A stretch of DNA of 64,000 nucleotides from assembly GCA_019671135.1 (NCBI GenBank), contig JAHRHY010000005.1:1798001-1862000 (forward strand). The letters are read 5' to 3'. The stretch comes from Linnemannia hyalina (lineage: Eukaryota; Mortierellomycota; Mortierellomycetes; Mortierellales; Mortierellaceae). The translations under genes were made by a program, and so were the position numbers. Shown here one piece after another: positions 58,845 through 64,000 of the stretch (the stretch's first letter is position 1; the number at the start of each line of letters is the position of its first letter). Below the pieces are notes generated by a model. That model did not search any database. It was not told the origin of the DNA and worked only from the letters and a program-made list of their open reading frames with translations.

Positions 58845-61800
58845 ATGAGTGAACAACGCCACTCTGTCATGCCTCATCAACTTCCACAGGAGCCTGCCAC
58901 TCACCATCAGCAACAATACCATCGACAGCAACACCATCAGCAACATCATCAGCAACAACAAAGTAGATCCTCTAGAGACATGGCCGCCCAAAACTTCCCT
59001 CAACAAACAAACCAAACGCGCCTTCAGAGTCAACCCGTACAAACCACCCCTGCCCCGGAGCTGGCTCCTGCTGTGCAAAAGTGTGGAAAGTGCGAGCTGC
59101 AGATGAAGGGTTCATTCGTGCGTGCCCTCGGCAGCACCTATCATCTCGACTGCTTCAAGTGCTTGGTAAGGCTCCACCTCCTTTACCTCCTCAGTTCATG
59201 AGAAACATCTCACCTTCTCTCCGACACAGAAATCCAACAACCACAACTAAGACACAGGACAAATAATGAATGCCATCGTCAAAACACACAATTCAACTAC
59301 TTTTTCATCCAACTCTCGACTCATCTCACTCACTCATTCATACCTTCCTCCCTTTCTCATCACTTTTTCTCAGGACTGTGGCGACATTGTGGCCTCCAAG
59401 TTTTTCCCCTTCACAGAGCCCAATGGGACGCAGTATCCACTCTGTGAGCGCGACTATTTCCGGCGCCTCAACCTTGTGTGCCAATCCTGTGGAGGAGCTC
59501 TTCGAGGCTCCTACATCACGGCACTCGACTACAAATATCATATTGAGCACTTCACATGCTCTGTCTGCCCAACGGTTTTTGGTCCCCAGGACTCGTACTA
59601 CGAGCACGATGGTATGGTTTACTGCCACTACCACTACTCGCTCTGCTACGCTGCAAAGTGCGCTGGATGTCGTACCGCGATCCTGAAGCAATTCGTCGAG
59701 ATCAACCGCAACAGTCAGGACGAGCACTGGCATCCAGAGTGCTACATGATCCACAAGGTAAGAAAAAGAACATGCATCGATTGAGCTCCTGGCAGCACGC
59801 TCCTTTTCCTCCCGGCTAAATGATTGCAGGTAGCCATCATTATTTTATTTACCAGGCGAAAACAACAACGAAGTTGATAATGGAAGAGAAAAAGAGAAAA
59901 ACGCTGTGCATTGAATGGTCTCCCTTGAACGGGCGGCGAGCAAAATAAAATGAAAGTGGACAGTGGATAATGAACCATATCGTGAGCATCTCGACATTTC
60001 GACACCAATCCATGTGGAGACACCAATAACTCAATTATTATTCTCTTCTCTCACTCTAAACATTTATAGTTCTGGAACGTCAAATTGTCCTTCTCACAAC
60101 AGAGCGATGACCCAGTCGACAACAATAACAGGAATAACGCTGCCCCCACCGACCCAGTCTCACCAACAGGAGGAGATGGCAGCGGAGAATTGCAGATGTT
60201 GACTATCGTGGATGGACCGACAAATGGCGGGAGTTCTGCCCCACTCTCGCCAGTGGATGCGTCACGCTCAAACACTGCACTGGAAATCAAATCGCCCGCC
60301 GATTTGAAGTTGGTCCAACAGCAGATGGAGGAAAAGGTGTATCAAATCTGGACGGTTCTCTCGGCCTTTGAGGAGTCCTCGGCTGGTTGTATCTCTGAGA
60401 TGTTGCTTCACGTCTCAAACGGGGCTTATTACGACGGCGTGCAGATGGCAGGCAGGTTTATCCTCCATGTCGACATTCTTTTTAGTGCCATTGATGACCT
60501 CGAGGCCCAAATGAAGGAGGTCGGCGATCAAAGCGGTACGCAAGTGTTTGCAAACAAACAAGCAACGACAACAACAACAAACGAGACAAGGGGACTGATT
60601 CTGTCTACGCGTGATGTAATGTGATGTGGAGGGGGGTGGTTGGAGATGCAGCATCGACTGACCGACAATTGTTTCCCCCTTTCTTTCTTCCTTTCCTTTG
60701 CCCCTCTTTTTTTCTGATCCTTGACGCTTTGACCAGATATGGCGCATGGACGGGAAGCAAAGATGCTTTGCAAAAAGATTGTCAACTTCTTTTCGCTCCT
60801 GTCTCATACGCAAGAGAGCGGGGTGCGCCGGTTAGGAATGACACAGGAGCTGCTTTCGCTTGTCACTGGACTGGCTCATTACCTCAAGATCCTGATTCGC
60901 ATCGCCCTCACTTGTGCGCTTAAGCTGGTAAGCGCCTTTGCGCCGACTCTTGTTTTTTGAGTTGTGAATGTATGGATAAACATATTACTAATACTATTCC
61001 CTCTTTTCTTATTTACCGACACTAAAAATACGACTGGTCACTCTCTCTCTGGATATATAAAATGACGGCATAACTTGGATAACGTTGCACTCAACCGCAT
61101 GCATCGACCAACCGACCCACTAAAATTCACGCCGTGCAATGTTAAACTATCCAGGAACGGCAGTACAACTCGACTTCGGTTATTGCTCGATTCCTCAACA
61201 AATTAGTCGAGCTCGCTAACAGGGACAAGTTCCAGAGCGAGGTTCAAGAAAAGCCGACGGTCGATGCCGAGGTGACCTCTGACTTATGTTCTGCGTGCAG
61301 AGTGACGATTGAGGACGAGTGCTTTACATCCAACAACCACCATCGCTGGCACCCCAAGTGTCTGATCTGTGCCAAGTGTGCCAAACCGCAAGCGGCAGTC
61401 TACTACGATGCACTTTTTGACGCTGACCGCGGGACGGTTCTGTGTCAACAGTGCAAGACACCCGAATCGCAAACGGGATTCTCGCATGTCACTAAGCTGG
61501 AGCAATATACCTTTTTACTACGCGTCGCTCTTATCCGCCTGGAGAACCTTCTTCACCTCAAAGGTATGCCTGCTTATATCCCAACTATCACTGCGCCTCC
61601 CACCTTGTTCGCGCCTAGGACGAAATTATTGATCAAACCATGTTATATTTGAAACATGCTATTTTAGGTGATGATCAGGGAGCTGTTGATCAGCGGTCGC
61701 GTTCAATGGCCACTTCTCCAACGTTGAACCCGCTTTCGCCGCCAGGATTGAGGAACGATTCTCGGTCGAAATCTTACTCATCGGACGACAACCGGCAGTA

Positions 61801-64000
61801 CGAACCTATTCATCTGGGCGATATCAAGCGCGTCAAGTCGACTCACTTGGACCGCAAGTTGTCAAACTCGGCTCGAATTCCCAGGCGGCAGACTGTGATT
61901 GAGCGCCATCGGAGGCAGCCTCGGGCGATCGACGCAACACTGAGCGACCACCTTTCCAGCGAGAATACGAATTCCAAAATCGGACCTACAGGATCTTTGG
62001 CAGAGGGTGCTGAGCCAGCAACATTGGAAATTGAGATTGTTGATGAGAGACCAGAGCCAGGACTCTTGTCCGAAGATGATGAGGATATCGATGGACCCAG
62101 TCCGGATGCACCTGCGACCCTTTCGGATTTGACAGAGCGCCTTCGTATCAACACCGCGATCAATGTGTCATCCTCATCGTCGCCGCGCAGTGCTCGTCCA
62201 GGACATGTCTCCCTGCATGGATCTACTGGTTCAGGCCATCCTTCACGCCATCCCAAGAGACAATACTTGAACGAGCTGTCGGCACTGGAGTTGTTCATCG
62301 TTAAACATTTGGCCGTTCTGACATTGGCGCCGATTGTTTCGGAGTACTTTACTCTGGAAGAGCTCTTGGACTTGATTGGACATCGGAAGCAGACTCTCTG
62401 GGGTAGACTTGTCAAAGGACTTAAGACTGACAAGAAAAAGCCCAAAGGTACAACTTATTATCCCGCTATTTTTAATGTCATATTGGAAGGAGCAATTTGT
62501 AAGAAATATGCTAACCATTCTTTCGCTTGCTTTTCAAATAGTTGAAGGCACCTTCAATGTCCCCTTGGAGGTTTTGGTAGAAAGAAATGGCGTGGACTCG
62601 GCACTGGGAGCAGGACCAGGCAGAATCAGAATTCCAAGTTTTGTGGACGACAGTATCTCGGCGATGCGCAACATGGGTACGTCCCTCATACCAAAGCGAC
62701 GCTGCTCTTGTTTTGCAATTTGTAATATATTAGTTCTAACCTCGCTCGTGTTATTGTTTGCCTCTGAAATAGATATGTCTGTTGAGGGCGTTTTCAGGAA
62801 GAACGGCAACATTAGGCGCCTAAAGGAGCTCAGTGAGTCGATTGACAAGGATCCGTCCGCGGTCAACCTGAGCGAAGACAACCCCGTCCAGGTCGCTGCC
62901 CTTCTGAAAAAATTCCTCCGCGATCTTCCCGATCCACTGTTGACGTTCAAACTCCACCGTCTCTTTGTCGTTTCTCAGAGTAAGTGTCTCCCGTGCGTTG
63001 CTCTTCTTTGATACCTTTTTTCGCGTATCCGTGTGGTTGTACAATACGGGATGCTCATGCTGACCGTACGCTCTCATCATCCCATGGTTTGGTTGATAAT
63101 AGAAGTGGAAGAGGAGTCGGCCAGAAAGACGATTTTGCACTTGAGTTGCTGTCTGTTGCCAAAGGCCAACCGCGACAGTATGGAGGCGATCTGCCTGTTC
63201 TTGCGGTGGGTTGCATCATTCTCGCATGTGGATGAAGAGACAGGAAGCAAGATGGATCTTCACAACTTGGCGACTGTGATCACCCCCAACATCCTCTACT
63301 CGAAATCCAAGGATCCCACTAAGGATGAGAGTTTCCTTGCCATAGAAGCTGTCATGGGTCTCTTGGAATACCAAGACGACTTTTGCGTGGTAAGTCATCC
63401 CTTTTTGTGCAATATGCAATATGTTCCCTGCCACAATTTTCTACTTTCATCTTCATTGAGACTGATCCTTTGACATATGTTGAATATGATAGGTACCAAT
63501 GGATTTGTCGTCAATCTTGAGTGACCAGGATCTTGTCGAGTCTTCAACGGATCTCTCATCGAAGGATATTCTCAAACGGTGTGAGAATCTTGTCCGATCC
63601 AAGGTCAAGAAGTCTCATTCCTTGGGCGACCTCTACGCGGATACCAACAATAGCAACGGACACCACTCCAACCATAACAACAACAACCACCACCACAACC
63701 AGCACCATCACCAAGGTGGCCAAGGGCAAAGTGTCACAGGAGCCGGTGATATAGTTGGCAGTGGCACTGTCAATGGCAGTCATGGCGAGAATGGTCACCA
63801 TCAATATCACCATACCAACAACAACGGCCATCAGCATGGCCATCATCAGCAACACCAACAGGCACAGGCGCAGGCCTCGAACGGACATGCCTCGACAGGT
63901 GCGATCCGGATCCCTGAGCGGCCACGACCATACCACCACTCGCACTCCTCGCATGCTGTTACAGTTGGAGGCGGTGCCTCCAGAGAGCGAGGAGCGACGC
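58845..64000 (+). CDS. LRG1: LIM-domain RhoGAP (LRG1 type), C-terminus beyond the window
   Basis: Ten exons visible: 58845-59165, 59374-59757, 60070-60535, 60737-60927, 61155-61563, 61668-62447, 62542-62676, 62773-62979, 63103-63389 and 63493-64000; 1229 codons so far. After a Gln/His-rich start come LIM domains (CGKCELQMKG...CERDYF; CQSCGGALRG...CHYHY; then CAGCRTAI...HPECYMIHKFWNVKL). After a helical stretch, a separate LIM follows (CSACRVTIEDECF...CQQC). The RhoGAP domain starts at about residue 915 (IPSFVDDSIS), with EGVFRKNGNIRRL carrying the arginine finger, LKKFLRDLPDPLLTF, and NLATVITPNILY. The split LIM plus GAP layout matches yeast Lrg1, the GAP for Rho1 in glucan synthesis and cell-wall signalling. 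The visible end is His/Asn/Gln-rich. Confidence 0.92.

Overview
This window looks like nuclear DNA of an early-diverging filamentous fungus, most likely a member of the Mortierellomycetes (Mortierella sensu lato). The lineage is inferred from gene content and style, not from a marker gene. The coding genes are broken by many short GT-AG introns, mostly 60-250 bp with GTAAG, GTATG or GTACG donors and TAG or CAG acceptors. Promoters and 5' leaders are rich in CT or pyrimidine. Intergenic gaps run from 0.2 to 3 kb. The protein set mixes fungal families (SYG1, LRG1, long-chain alcohol oxidase) with families better known from animals: an FKBP25-type isomerase, a MEF2-type MADS-box factor and a sphingomyelin-synthase-like enzyme.

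Layout, left to right: TAD1 (minus, cut by the left edge) and PRP40 (plus) share a divergent promoter. ATP4 (minus) and mitochondrial ribosomal protein mS29/DAP3 (plus) form a second divergent pair, both mitochondrial. Next is an F-box/LRR gene (minus), then a 3-kb gene-poor stretch that may hold a decayed gene. A 1650-residue MIT-like protein follows (plus). TRM140/METTL2-type tRNA m3C methyltransferase (minus) and FKBP25 (plus) form another divergent pair, followed by a second F-box gene (plus).

From 23.9 to 26.8 kb there is a decayed segment. It holds a broken Crypton/NDC10-domain-like gene (minus) and an unrecognised broken gene (plus) that contains a 140-bp element with 19-bp inverted ends. 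Then come the MEF2-like factor with a very long polyglutamine tract (minus), the sphingomyelin-synthase-like gene (minus), SYG1/XPR1 (plus), VAP/SCS2 (minus), PRP4 (minus), a fatty alcohol oxidase ending in SKL (plus), BDP1 (minus), MTQ2 (plus), U2AF65 (plus), and a LIM-RhoGAP of the LRG1 type (plus) cut by the right edge.

Functional themes: three spliceosome components acting at different steps (PRP40 of U1, U2AF65 at the 3' splice site, PRP4 of U4/U6); two modifiers of the tRNA anticodon loop (TAD1, TRM140); a release-factor methyltransferase (MTQ2); a Pol III initiation factor (BDP1); two mitochondrial proteins; and lipid, phosphate and ER-contact genes (SMS-like, SYG1, VAP) side by side. 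I see no rRNA, tRNA, CRISPR array or biosynthetic cluster. Exon coordinates were read by eye from splice sites, reading-frame continuity and family resemblance. They keep frame across every junction, but no transcript data or database search was available.
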